A stretch of 21,086 nucleotides of DNA from CAZYMF01 sp964648215 (GCA_964648215.1 CAZYMF010000071.1:1-21086); one strand, 5' to 3'; numbered from the stretch's first letter, positions 7,719-14,261 are shown. Numbers and translations are program-made. The notes: a model not told the origin generated them from the letters alone.

Positions 7719-9059
7719 ATGCGACAACGAAGCACCGGCTATCTGGCGGCGCTCACGGTGATGTGGGGCGCCCTCTCCTTCCACTGGACCGTGTTGCCCA
7801 ACAACATCATTCCGACCCGGGTCTTGGGTTTCGCCGGCGACGCCCACAAGGGCACGGTGCTCGGCCTGGTGTTCGTGGCCGGAGCGCTGGTGTCGATGTT
7901 CACCGGCCCGGTGGCCGGCGTGCTCAGCGACGAGCTGCGCTCGCGCCACGGGCGGCGGCGGCCGTTTCTGGCCGTCGGCATCCTGTGCAACGCGGTGGCG
8001 CTGGTGGCGCTGGTGGGGGCGAGCTCGTTCGCGGGGTTCTTTCTCGCCAGCGTGGCGGTGCAGTTCTTCGCCAACGTGGCGGGTGGTCCGTACTCGGCGC
8101 TGATTCCCGATCAGGTTCCCGACCGGCAGAAGGGCCGGGCCACGGGCTTTGCGGGTTTCGCCGAGGTGGTCGGGCGTTTGTCGGGCGCGATCGTCGGCGG
8201 CTTGCTGGTATCGTTGCCGGCGGTGGCGGCGGTGCTGGCGCCGGTGCTGTTCTTCCTGCCCGACGCGTGGGCTCGGCGTCCGATGATGCCGCTGGGCTTG
8301 CTGGTGGTGGCGGTGACGCTGGCGGCGATGGTCTTCACTCTGGCGTGGGTGCGGGAGGAGTTGCCGGCCGAGCCGCCGGAGCGGGTGGGGCATCTGCTGC
8401 GCCGCGCCTTCGTCTTCGACGTGCGGGCGGAGGCCAGCTTCGCGTGGCTGCTCAGCGCCCGCGCCTTCAACATGCTCGGTATCAGCACGATCACCACCTT
8501 CCTGCTCTACTACATTCACGACTACCTCGGGGTGCGCGACATCGGCGAAGCGAACGCCAAGGTTGGCTATCTGTTCGCCGTCTCGTCGCTGACCACGCTG
8601 CCCAGCGCGGTGCTGGTCGGTTATCTGATCGACCGGCACCAGCGCCGCAAGCTCTGGGTCTACGCCTCCAGCGCCGGTCTTGCCCTGGTCTCTGTCGGGC
8701 TGATCGCCGTCGAGCGCTACAGCGGTGCCCTGCTGATCGGGGTGCTGTTCGGCGTCTGCTACGGAATCTACTTCACCAGCGATTGGGCGCTGGCGTTGAG
8801 CTTGCTGCCGGGCGGGAGCTCGGAGGCGAAGTACATGGGCATCTGGAACATCGCCGGCACGTTGCCGCAGGTGATCGCGCCGGGGATCGGCGGCCTGCTT
8901 CTCGATCGATGCAACGCGCTGCGGCCGAACCTCGGCTATCAGGTGGTGTTTCTGACGGTGGTGGTCTACCTGGTGATCGGCACCGCCATGCTGTTCAAGG
9001 TGGTCGAACCGGTGGCGGCCTCGCCGCCGGCGAGCGCCGACGCGGGCGTCGGCGGATAG
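7719..9059 (+). CDS. MFS transporter
   Basis: 446 residues of a multi-pass inner-membrane major facilitator with about 12 hydrophobic segments. The cytoplasmic loop between helices 2 and 3 reads SDELRSRHGRRRPF (about 71-84), the form found in the sugar/cation-symporter-like (GPH/SLC45-like) branch of the MFS. A second loop, YLIDRHQRRKLW, is the matching motif in the C-terminal half. The ATG at 7719 begins the first hydrophobic stretch at the right distance; the longer open frame upstream is antisense to the divergent hydratase gene. No clear Shine-Dalgarno sequence precedes it. Shared promoter DNA with the mesaconyl-CoA-hydratase-like gene suggests related use, for example import of a substrate degraded through that enzyme, but this is inference. 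Confidence 0.85.
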   Translation: MRQRSTGYLAALTVMWGALSFHWTVLPNNIIPTRVLGFAGDAHKGTVLGLVFVAGALVSMFTGPVAGVLSDELRSRHGRRRPFLAVGILCNAVALVALVGASSFAGFFLASVAVQFFANVAGGPYSALIPDQVPDRQKGRATGFAGFAEVVGRLSGAIVGGLLVSLPAVAAVLAPVLFFLPDAWARRPMMPLGLLVVAVTLAAMVFTLAWVREELPAEPPERVGHLLRRAFVFDVRAEASFAWLLSARAFNMLGISTITTFLLYYIHDYLGVRDIGEANAKVGYLFAVSSLTTLPSAVLVGYLIDRHQRRKLWVYASSAGLALVSVGLIAVERYSGALLIGVLFGVCYGIYFTSDWALALSLLPGGSSEAKYMGIWNIAGTLPQVIAPGIGGLLLDRCNALRPNLGYQVVFLTVVVYLVIGTAMLFKVVEPVAASPPASADAGVGG

Positions 9060-9108
9060 GGTCGCGAGCGGATTGCGTGGCCATCGGCTCAGCAGCTACA
9101 GTGTGGTC

Positions 9109-9603
9109 ATGCGAATTGGATCGGGCCGCGCGCGCCGTTTTCTGATCGGGGCCGTCGTCTTCGTTCTCGGCGGGGTCTGCGCTGCCGTGGCCTTCGGGCA
9201 GCTGTCGTCGGGCGAGCGGGACCAGCCCGACCTCTATGGTCGCCAGGTGGCGCCGCAGCGCATCGGGCGCCTCCCGTGCAACCAGATCGTGGAGAAGGTG
9301 GACCGGCAGCGCCGGCGCGATCCCAAGCATCCGGTCGACGTCACCATGCTGAGCCGTCGACTGCACCAGAGCGCGCTGTGGGTGGAGCGCTGCATGGAGG
9401 TCTACGGGCGGCAGGTCGAGAGGCCGGTGACGATGGACTCCGAGGCGCGCGAGGAGCGCATGGAGGCGTGGGAGGAGCGCGAGCCCAACGAGATCGGGCA
9501 CGAGGAGACGCGGGACGGCCGCATGGCAAAGCCGCGCGCGGAGAGACGGCGCAAGAAGGTTCCGGCAACGCCGACCCCGTTCACCGGCGCGCCGCCGAGC
9601 TGA
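9109..9603 (+). CDS. Hypothetical membrane-anchored protein
   Basis: 164 residues. After a basic start (MRIGSGRARR) comes one hydrophobic helix (residues 11-31, FLIGAVVFVLGGVCAAVAF), either an uncleaved anchor or a signal peptide. The remainder is strongly charged and likely helical, with an Arg/Glu-rich central part containing Cys54 (LPCNQIVEKVDRQRRRD) and Cys87 (VERCMEVYG), and ends in a basic, Pro/Thr-rich tail. I recognise no family. It lies 49 bases after the MFS gene and 84 before phosphoglycerate mutase, all on the plus strand. The start is uncertain: in-frame GTG codons lie just upstream. Codon bias supports a real gene. Confidence 0.65.
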   Translation: MRIGSGRARRFLIGAVVFVLGGVCAAVAFGQLSSGERDQPDLYGRQVAPQRIGRLPCNQIVEKVDRQRRRDPKHPVDVTMLSRRLHQSALWVERCMEVYGRQVERPVTMDSEAREERMEAWEEREPNEIGHEETRDGRMAKPRAERRRKKVPATPTPFTGAPPS

Positions 9604-9650
9604 GCGGTGCCTCGCCCCGGCGAGCCGCAGGCCGCGGTTCGCTACCCGCA

Positions 9651-9678
9651 TTGACTTGCCCTGGCGGCGTCGTTATCG
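9651..9678 (+). promoter_or_regulatory. Possible promoter of phosphoglycerate mutase
   Basis: TTGACT at 9651-9656 and TTATCG at 9673-9678 are 16 bases apart. Transcription would begin almost at the ATG at 9688, and no Shine-Dalgarno sequence is visible, so the transcript could be leaderless. The -10 match is mediocre. Confidence 0.3.
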
Positions 9679-9687
9679 AAACGGGCC

Positions 9688-10299
9688 ATGGCGCTCTTGG
9701 TGCTGCTGCGACACGGCGAGTCGCAATGGAATCTGGAAAATCGGTTCACCGGCTGGGTCGACGTGCCCCTGACCGAGAAGGGGCGGGCGGAGGCGCGGCG
9801 CGCCGGTGAGCTGCTGCGCGACATCCACTTCGACTGTGCGTTCACGTCGGTGCTGCAGCGCGCCATCGAGACGCTCGACATCGTGCTCGAAGTCATCGGC
9901 CAGCAGGCGATTCCCATCGAGCGGGACCAGGCGCTCAACGAGCGCCACTACGGCGACCTGCAAGGCCTCAACAAGGCCGAGACGGCGAAGAAGTTCGGCG
10001 AGGAGCAGGTGCACCAGTGGCGGAGGAGCTACGACGTCGCCCCACCGGGAGGGGAGAGCCTCAAGGACACGGCGGCGCGCACGCTGCCGTACTTCGAAGG
10101 CAAGATCGTACCCGCGGTGCGGCAGGGCAAGAACGTTCTGGTGTCGGCGCACGGCAACAGCCTGCGCTCGATCGTGATGCAGCTCGACCGGCTGACGAGA
10201 GAGCAGGTCCTGGGCCTCAACCTGGCCACCGGGGTCCCCTTGGTCTACGAGTTCGGCGCCGATGGCAAGCTGCTCTCGAAGCGGATTCTGGAGCACTAG
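9688..10299 (+). CDS. gpmA: 2,3-bisphosphoglycerate-dependent phosphoglycerate mutase
   Basis: 203 residues of the histidine-phosphatase superfamily. LLRHGESQWNLENRFTGW (6-23) holds the phosphohistidine His9 and its Arg8; NERHYGDLQG (84-93) contains the acid Glu85; SAHGNSLR (153-160) supplies the second catalytic His155. The FTGW and ERHYGDLQGLNK blocks are specific to 2,3-bisphosphoglycerate-dependent mutase, interconverting 3- and 2-phosphoglycerate in glycolysis and gluconeogenesis, as distinct from general phosphatases of the fold. At 203 residues it is shorter than E. coli GpmA (about 250), in line with the compact forms found in many bacteria. The start lies four residues before the conserved LLRHG. 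Confidence 0.93.
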   Translation: MALLVLLRHGESQWNLENRFTGWVDVPLTEKGRAEARRAGELLRDIHFDCAFTSVLQRAIETLDIVLEVIGQQAIPIERDQALNERHYGDLQGLNKAETAKKFGEEQVHQWRRSYDVAPPGGESLKDTAARTLPYFEGKIVPAVRQGKNVLVSAHGNSLRSIVMQLDRLTREQVLGLNLATGVPLVYEFGADGKLLSKRILEH

Positions 10300-10342
10300 C
10301 GAGGCATCGGCAGTGCTCCGGCTCGAAGCTGTCGCCAGGGCG

Positions 10343-10392
10343 GGCGGTTGCGGGTTCGCGGGTGCCGTCCTTCTGCCTAACCGCCAACCGCC
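10343..10392. repeat. GGCGGTT/AACCGCC inverted repeat with short tandem copies
   Basis: GGCGGTT at 10343-10349 can pair with AACCGCC at 10379-10385 or again at 10386-10392, in a stretch where AACCGCCAA-like units recur to about 10406. It lies between phosphoglycerate mutase and tRNA-Lys and might act as a terminator, though no T-run follows. Confidence 0.3.
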
Positions 10393-10467
10393 AAGCCGCC
10401 AACCGCTTGAAAGTCTTCCTTGACCCCCGCAGGATCACATGGTAGCTCCGGGCGACCTACATGGCTC

Positions 10468-10540
10468 GAGCCGTTAGCTCAGGTGGCAGAGCATCTGCCT
10501 TTTAAGCAGAGGGTCGCTGGTTCGAATCCAGCACGGCTCA
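10468..10540 (+). tRNA. tRNA-Lys (anticodon TTT)
   Basis: A 73-base cloverleaf: acceptor GAGCCGT/ACGGCTC, D stem GCTC/GAGC, anticodon stem TCTGC/GCAGA with loop CTTTTAA, T stem GCTGG/CCAGC with TTCGAAT loop, and discriminator A. CCA is not encoded (CTC follows), so it must be added by the nucleotidyltransferase. It precedes tRNA-Glu by 45 bases and is probably co-transcribed with it. Confidence 0.96.
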
Positions 10541-10585
10541 CTCGAGTTGGGTGCCCGTGCCTCATCCGGTCACCGCTGCCCCACC

Positions 10586-10660
10586 GTCCCCGTCGTCTAG
10601 CCTGGCCCAGGACACCGGCCTTTCACGTCGGCAACACGGGTTCAAATCCCGTCGGGGACG
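10586..10660 (+). tRNA. tRNA-Glu (anticodon TTC)
   Basis: A 75-base cloverleaf with acceptor GTCCCCG/CGGGGAC, the tRNA-Glu hallmark segment GTCTAG-GGCCCAGGACACC, anticodon loop CTTTCAC, T arm ACGGGTTCAAATCCCGT and discriminator G; no encoded CCA. Its last 24 bases form part of a 27-bp sequence repeated at 11633, so this tRNA gene is the apparent target of an integration event. Confidence 0.96.
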
Positions 10661-10663
10661 CTT
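10637..10663 (+). repeat. Direct repeat, putative attachment site (left, within tRNA-Glu)
   Basis: 27 bases, from the T arm of tRNA-Glu through its 3' end plus CTT, recur identically at 11633-11659. Repetition of a tRNA 3' end is the classic trace left by a tyrosine-recombinase island, which restores the tRNA on integration. The match stops at both ends with immediate mismatches. Confidence 0.85.
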
Positions 10664-10688
10664 TATTCTATGTGGGTTTTTCACTGGT

Positions 10689-10708
10689 GAACCGAAAGGT
10701 TTCGGTTC
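10689..10708. repeat. 20-bp near-perfect palindrome near left attachment site
   Basis: GAACCGAAAGGTTTCGGTTC folds into a 9-bp stem with a 2-base centre, 25 bases inside the left repeat. It may be a transcription stop for the tRNA operon, though the T-rich stretch TTTTTC comes before and not after it, or a recombination or protein-binding site of the island. Confidence 0.5.
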
Positions 10709-10735
10709 GCGGCGGGACGAAACGGGAGGGAATGG

Positions 10736-10747
10736 GCAGATATCTGC
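10736..10747. repeat. 12-bp perfect palindrome
   Basis: GCAGATATCTGC is fully self-complementary, 27 bases beyond the larger palindrome, between the attachment site and the end of the toxin gene. Such a site might bind a dimeric protein; no function can be assigned. Confidence 0.35.
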
Positions 10748-10835
10748 GGGACTCACCGTAACAGCCATCGGCTCGCGGGGGCTCTCTTCGAACGAACACA
10801 CCGCCGACACTTCCTGGGAGGGCGGCCACACGAAT

Positions 10836-11183
10836 TCAGCTCGGCTCGATCACCAGACGAACGCCGTCCCACACCTCGGAAAGTCGCCGGCGCGAAATCC
10901 GCCCGGCGACCGAGTCGATATCGGCGCGGTCAACCGTCGCAATCTGGGTGACGTTCACGACCGAGGGGCGCGGCAGCCCGCCTTCTCCTTTCGGCAGCCG
11001 GACGTTCCCGGGCAAGCCGCCGTACCTGAGGTTGGAGGTAATCGCAGCGACGATCACGGTGTTGAGCCGCGTCCGGTTGAAGCGGTCGTGCTGCAGCACA
11101 ATCGCGGGCCGGCGCCCTGCGGGAGCAGAACCGCGCGATGGAGGAAAACGCACCCAGACGACGTCTCCCTGCTGGATCACCAT
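10836..11183 (-). CDS. MazF/PemK-family endoribonuclease toxin
   Basis: 115 residues of the PemK/MazF fold: QQGDVVWVRFPP (4-15), the GRRPAIVLQHD block with Arg25 (23-33), VIVAAITSN with Thr49 (43-51) and the later NVRLPKGEGGLPRPSVVNVTQIATVD. Arg25 and Thr49 sit where MazF has its catalytic pair for sequence-specific mRNA cleavage. The ATG overlaps the antitoxin stop by 7 bases, the usual translational coupling in such operons. Full length and intact, thus probably active unless bound by its partner. The cleavage site is unknown. It lies within the putative tRNA-Glu micro-island. Confidence 0.92.
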   Translation of the reverse strand: MVIQQGDVVWVRFPPSRGSAPAGRRPAIVLQHDRFNRTRLNTVIVAAITSNLRYGGLPGNVRLPKGEGGLPRPSVVNVTQIATVDRADIDSVAGRISRRRLSEVWDGVRLVIEPS

Positions 11184-11431
11184 TCCGCGCCGCGGCGGGG
11201 AGCGATGCGTCGAAACTGCTTCGCGGTTTCGACTTGCTCGCGCACAATCTCTTGGTCCGAGAACAGGTCGTTCACCCGGCGAGCGATCTCGGCGTCGCTT
11301 CGCGCTCGCGCGACCTGCGACAGGACGTCGGCGATGAAGCCACTGCGAGTCATCCCGCGCCGCTTGGCCGCGTGGTCCACCTCGCGGATGACTTCTTCGG
11401 GTACGGATATCGCAAACTTTCTCGCCGCCAT
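11177..11431 (-). CDS. Ribbon-helix-helix antitoxin (CopG/MazE-like)
   Basis: 84 residues. Residues 4-40 match the RHH pattern: strand RKFAISVP, first helix EEVIREVDHAAKRRG, and second helix TRSGFIADVLSQVAR. The C-terminal half (46-84) is charged and probably disordered until it wraps the toxin. GGAGG lies six bases before the ATG at 11431, which is chosen over the long upstream extension because the RHH strand begins directly after it. It neutralises the downstream MazF-type toxin and probably represses the operon by binding the inverted repeat at 11452-11471. Confidence 0.9.
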   Translation of the reverse strand: MAARKFAISVPEEVIREVDHAAKRRGMTRSGFIADVLSQVARARSDAEIARRVNDLFSDQEIVREQVETAKQFRRIAPRRGAEW

Positions 11432-11451
11432 TTCATACCTCCGGACATCGA

Positions 11452-11471
11452 GTATTCCACCCCGGGAATAC
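11452..11471. promoter_or_regulatory. Probable antitoxin operator
   Basis: GTATTCC (11452-11458) and GGAATAC (11465-11471) form a perfect inverted repeat with a 6-base spacer, centred about 30 bases before the antitoxin ATG, where the core promoter should be. It is the expected place and form for autorepression by the RHH antitoxin. Confidence 0.6.
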
Positions 11472-11632
11472 CACCGCAACCTCGAAGGCAAGGCCCAAAC
11501 GCCGGCGCCCAGCCGGGAAGCGCCTCGAAGACGGTCGGCAGAGTTTGGCCACCGGCGGCCAACGTGCACCATATTGAGACACATCCAGGCACATCGAATC
11601 CTTGAAAATCGAGCATCTTCGGCGATTCCATC

Positions 11633-11659
11633 CGGGTTCAAATCCCGTCGGGGACGCTT
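11633..11659 (+). repeat. Direct repeat, putative attachment site (right)
   Basis: Exact 27-base copy of 10637-10663 without the rest of a tRNA: the bases before it cannot form an acceptor or D arm. It therefore marks the distal boundary of the putative island, where the original sequence downstream of tRNA-Glu resumes. Confidence 0.85.
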
Positions 11660-11850
11660 CACTCCGCCGGCGGCGGTGGCTGCGTGCTGTTCGTCCGTGG
11701 CTGAGAGAACGTGCCCTTATCCGGCCCATTTCTGTGCCGAAAAAGTGTGTCTAGTCTAGGTGGCCAGGGACGGTACAGAAGGGACGCAAATCCTCGCGTG
11801 TTCGGGAGCTTACAAAGGTCCGACCCGCTGGGAAAAGGCAGAGTCTGGGC
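11660..11850. other. Intergenic, nothing recognised
   Basis: 191 bases between the right repeat and the alkene-reductase fragment. No coding frame matches a family and no strong structure is seen. Reading the reductase frame upstream gives no further homologous sequence, so the fragment's break point lies near 11850. Confidence 0.5.
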
Positions 11851-12092
11851 ATGCCGTTCTGTCGGCAACGATTTTCCGGAACGTTGATCGCTTGTCGGAA
11901 TTTCACCGCCGCACGAGCCGAGGCGGCGCTCGCTCGCGAGGATACCGACCTCGTTGCCTTTGGACGCCCGTTCACTTCACTCCGGATCTTCCAGCGAGAT
12001 TTGCAGCCGGTGCGCGCTTGTCACCTTGGGATGAAACGACCTTCCACACCCATGGCCCGAAAGGCTACATCGACTACCCACCCTCGTGCTGA
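11851..12092 (+). pseudogene. C-terminal fragment of an Old Yellow Enzyme-type alkene reductase, frameshifted
   Basis: Two overlapping frames together reproduce the end of an NADH:flavin oxidoreductase/alkene reductase (NemA/OYE family). The first frame from 11851 gives FSGTLIACRNFTAARAEAAL and DTDLVAFGRPF, the conserved phosphate-binding ending of the barrel. After a one-base loss near 11976-11980 the next frame gives TPDLPARFAAGARLS and GPKGYIDYP, then a TGA at 12090-12092. In intact relatives these run as LVAFGRPFISNPDLP in one frame. About 80 of some 360 residues remain and the N-terminal four fifths are absent, so it cannot be functional. The identification rests on remembered family motifs. 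Confidence 0.8.
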
Positions 12093-12319
12093 GATCGAGG
12101 TGTGTCGCGTTGAATGTGCGGAGCAGCAGCTCACCTCCTGCGGCTGGAGCATGCTGAAAACCATCGCAACCTTCTGGTTGGCCCCGATTTCGCGTGGACG
12201 GCAGGACGTTTGGGGACTTGCGCTCGTCCGACCCGGAGGAGACTTTCGCAGAGTTCTCATCCGGAACCGGGGCTTGGCTCCGGGACGACTGCTTCCCCGG
12301 CACCATCGCGCGCCCAGAG
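12093..12319. other. Intergenic, nothing firm
   Basis: 227 bases between the alkene-reductase remnant and the end of the Kelch gene. A plus-strand frame around 12194-12330 (DGRTFGDLRSSDPEETFAEF) has protein-like composition but no recognised family; it may be another decayed fragment. Confidence 0.4.
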
Positions 12320-13840
12320 TCACTCCTGACTGACACCGTAGACCCAGGTGTCATCCATCGCCGTACCGTTTGCAGATGCGCCTCCAAAGAGCAGGATCTC
12401 CGAAGTTGCCGGTTGAAACGTCATTGCATGCCCCCACCTCGCCGGTGGGCTCACAGCCGGCCGGGCGTCAAGCCATTCGAGGCCGGTCCATACCCAGGTG
12501 TCGGCGAGAGTGTGGTCTCCATAGGCGCCACCAAACAGGACCACGGTACGGTTGTCTGGATTCGCTGCCAAAGCATGGAGTTGCCGTGACGGGGGCAGCG
12601 TGATGTCCGGCAAGATGTCCAGGATGTCAGTCCAGTCGCCACCGTCCCACAGCAGCATCTCCGCCGTACCCGCAAGGTCCGTGGCCGAAACCCCACCGAA
12701 CAACATCAAGCTGTTCGGGTTGTCGTAGTCGTAGGCCATGGCATGTGCGTACCGGTGTCGAGGGGGCGTCGATTCCGGCGGCGTGGGGATCTGTGTCCAC
12801 GATGCGCCATCCCACTCCCATGTGTCACCCAACCAGACACCCTGTGCGACCTGGCCTCCGAAGAGCACGACACGCCCGAGCTGTGGATGATAGGCCATGC
12901 CGTGCAGCCAGCGGGCCGATGGCCACACCTCCGCCGGCGCTCGAAGCGTCCAAGTACTTCCATCCCAGATCCATGTGCTGTTGCTCAAACCGGATGGTGC
13001 TCCGTTCTCGGCAATGCTGGTCGTCCCACCGAAGAGCACCACCTCGTTCCGGGCCTCGTCGTAGGCCATGGTATGCCCCGTGCGCGCCGCCGGTGCGTTG
13101 CTTGGATGGATCTCCAACCACCTGCGGCCGTCCCACACCCACGTGTCCCCCAGTAGCGATCTGGGCTCTCCCTGGCCTCCAAAGATCAACGGCCCCAGCG
13201 CGGTGGTGGTCATCGCATGGCCATAACGCGCCGCAGGAGATGTCGATGGCCGGAGCTGCGTCCATGTCCTCTCCTGCGTCGCCTGCGTTGGAGTCGGAGC
13301 GGCAGTAGTGATCCTGGTGGGGCTCGGAGGGGGTGTGGCCGTGAGAGAGGCCGTGGCTGTAGAAGAAGCCGTGGCGGTGAAAGGCTGTGTGGCCGTGGCT
13401 GATGGTGTGGCCGTGGGTGNNNNNNNNNNNNNNNNNNNNNNNNNNNNNNNNNNNNNNNNNNNNNNNNNNNNNNNNNNNNNNNNNNNNNNNNNNNNNNNNN
13501 NNNNNNNNNNNNNNNNNNNTGTGGCCGTGGGTGGGAGTGTGGCCGTAGGGGCTGGCGGGCATCCGTTCAGGGCAACGTTCACCGCCGCCAGGATCTCGTC
13601 GACGGTGATTTGCTGGTTGCCATCAGTGTCCCCGGCGGAGCACCGGACCAGCGGGAGGCTGTCGAGGGCGATGTTCACCATCCTCAAGATCTCGTCCACG
13701 GTCACCTCGTTGTCGACGTTGCAGTCGCCCGGACAACCAGCCGATAAAGCAGCCGCGCCAAGTTGTGAATGAGCCGGTCGTGCTCGGACCGCGACTAGGG
13801 CAACCACGGTCAGGAGTGGGATGATCGTGCGACCTTTCAT
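12320..13840 (-). CDS. Exported dockerin-like/Kelch beta-propeller protein, interrupted by assembly gap
   Basis: Nominally 506 residues. A signal peptide (1-25, ending RPAHSQ) is followed by two EF-hand-like calcium loops in a dockerin-type arrangement, DCNVDNEVTVDE (39-50) and DTDGNQQITVDE (71-82), bracketed by Cys36, 40, 67 and 94. A Thr-Pro-Ala linker (PTATLPPTAT, resuming as PTATPSATATQ) contains the 100-N gap. Then come six Kelch repeats of the form A-R-xx-HAM-x(8-12)-LFGG, enough for a six-bladed propeller. GAGGAGG lies seven bases before the ATG at 13840. It is likely secreted or surface-bound and calcium-stabilised, with carbohydrate or protein binding as a guess. The linker length is unknown because of the gap. 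Confidence 0.87.
   Translation of the reverse strand: MKGRTIIPLLTVVALVAVRARPAHSQLGAAALSAGCPGDCNVDNEVTVDEILRMVNIALDSLPLVRCSAGDTDGNQQITVDEILAAVNVALNGCPPAPTATLPPTATXXXXXXXXXXXXXXXXXXXXXXXXXXXXXXXXXXPTATPSATATQPFTATASSTATASLTATPPPSPTRITTAAPTPTQATQERTWTQLRPSTSPAARYGHAMTTTALGPLIFGGQGEPRSLLGDTWVWDGRRWLEIHPSNAPAARTGHTMAYDEARNEVVLFGGTTSIAENGAPSGLSNSTWIWDGSTWTLRAPAEVWPSARWLHGMAYHPQLGRVVLFGGQVAQGVWLGDTWEWDGASWTQIPTPPESTPPRHRYAHAMAYDYDNPNSLMLFGGVSATDLAGTAEMLLWDGGDWTDILDILPDITLPPSRQLHALAANPDNRTVVLFGGAYGDHTLADTWVWTGLEWLDARPAVSPPARWGHAMTFQPATSEILLFGGASANGTAMDDTWVYGVSQE
13420..13519. other. Assembly gap (100 N) inside Thr-Pro linker repeat
   Basis: Exactly 100 N, bordered on both sides by the same short repeat (GTGGCCGTGGGTG). 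Assembly very probably failed because of this low-complexity repeat, so the true linker length and frame continuity are not known, although both sides read the same Pro-Thr-Ala frame. Confidence 0.97.
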
Positions 13841-14151
13841 GGCAGACCCTCCTCTTACCGCAAAGGCACGCAGCGCGGCGGCGGTGCGAGATGGATCTCC
13901 GGTCGGCCTGAGCAGACAGCCTACGTGCGGCACGAGACCTCATTCATCTGAGACCAACGCACCTCCGCACCGCGATCGGGCTTCGCAGGAAGCTACTTTT
14001 GCGCAGCATGCCGCGCGCCACGCGAGGGGCGCCCGAACCGGGTAGCAGATTCGACAGCAACGTGAGCGCTGTTCGCCGGTTCGAGAGGCGATCCCCAGCT
14101 CTGGGAAGAAAGCCGGCCGAAGGCACACGCACCGAAGCCTCAGGCCCGACA

Positions 14152-14189
14152 CGCCGGTTCCAATCCCAGGCAGGATCTCACCGGAGCCG
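14152..14189 (+). repeat. Left arm of imperfect inverted repeat
   Basis: CGCCGGTTCCAATCCCAGG through TCACCGGAGCCG recurs in reverse complement at 14262-14299, with GGTTCCAATC exact and about 10 mismatches over 38 bases. An additional pair, TCACCGGAGC (14178-14187) and GCTCCGGTGA (14299-14308), lies in a non-nested order. Origin unknown; perhaps a dispersed intergenic palindrome. Confidence 0.5.
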
Positions 14190-14261
14190 CCGCTGCGGCT
14201 TCCGGGTGCCTACGCAGCCACCTGCCGCCGCAGCAAGTCCACCGGTCCGGAATCTGCTGAC

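Larger units (their letters stand above)
10664..11659. mobile_element. Putative 1-kb micro-island integrated at tRNA-Glu, carrying a toxin-antitoxin pair
   Basis: This 996-bp segment is bounded by the 27-bp tRNA-Glu direct repeats. It contains two perfect palindromes near the left end, a MazF-type toxin and a ribbon-helix-helix antitoxin on the minus strand, a likely operator, and about 160 bases of unassigned DNA at the right end. No integrase or excisionase can be seen, so it would depend on a recombinase in trans or is the remainder of a larger island. The repeat is seen directly; the mobile nature is inferred. An alternative is duplication of a tRNA end by an unrelated rearrangement. Confidence 0.65.

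Noticed and set aside
7527..8639. Extension of the hydratase frame to 8639
   Set aside because: The added 370 codons are antisense to the MFS transporter and rich in His, Arg and Gln; homology and a Shine-Dalgarno sequence both place the start at 7526.
11460..11632. Integrase remnant at the right end of the micro-island
   Set aside because: Open frames exist on the minus strand but none shows the Arg-His-Arg-Tyr pattern of tyrosine recombinases or serine-recombinase motifs.
11633..11659. Second tRNA-Glu gene
   Set aside because: Only the T-arm and acceptor 3' portion are present; no D arm, anticodon arm or 5' acceptor strand precedes it.
13308..13772. VAVGVAVG-type plus-strand frame around the second gap
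   Set aside because: Antisense of the Thr-Pro-Ala linker; the minus-strand frame has the signal peptide, EF-hands and Kelch repeats.
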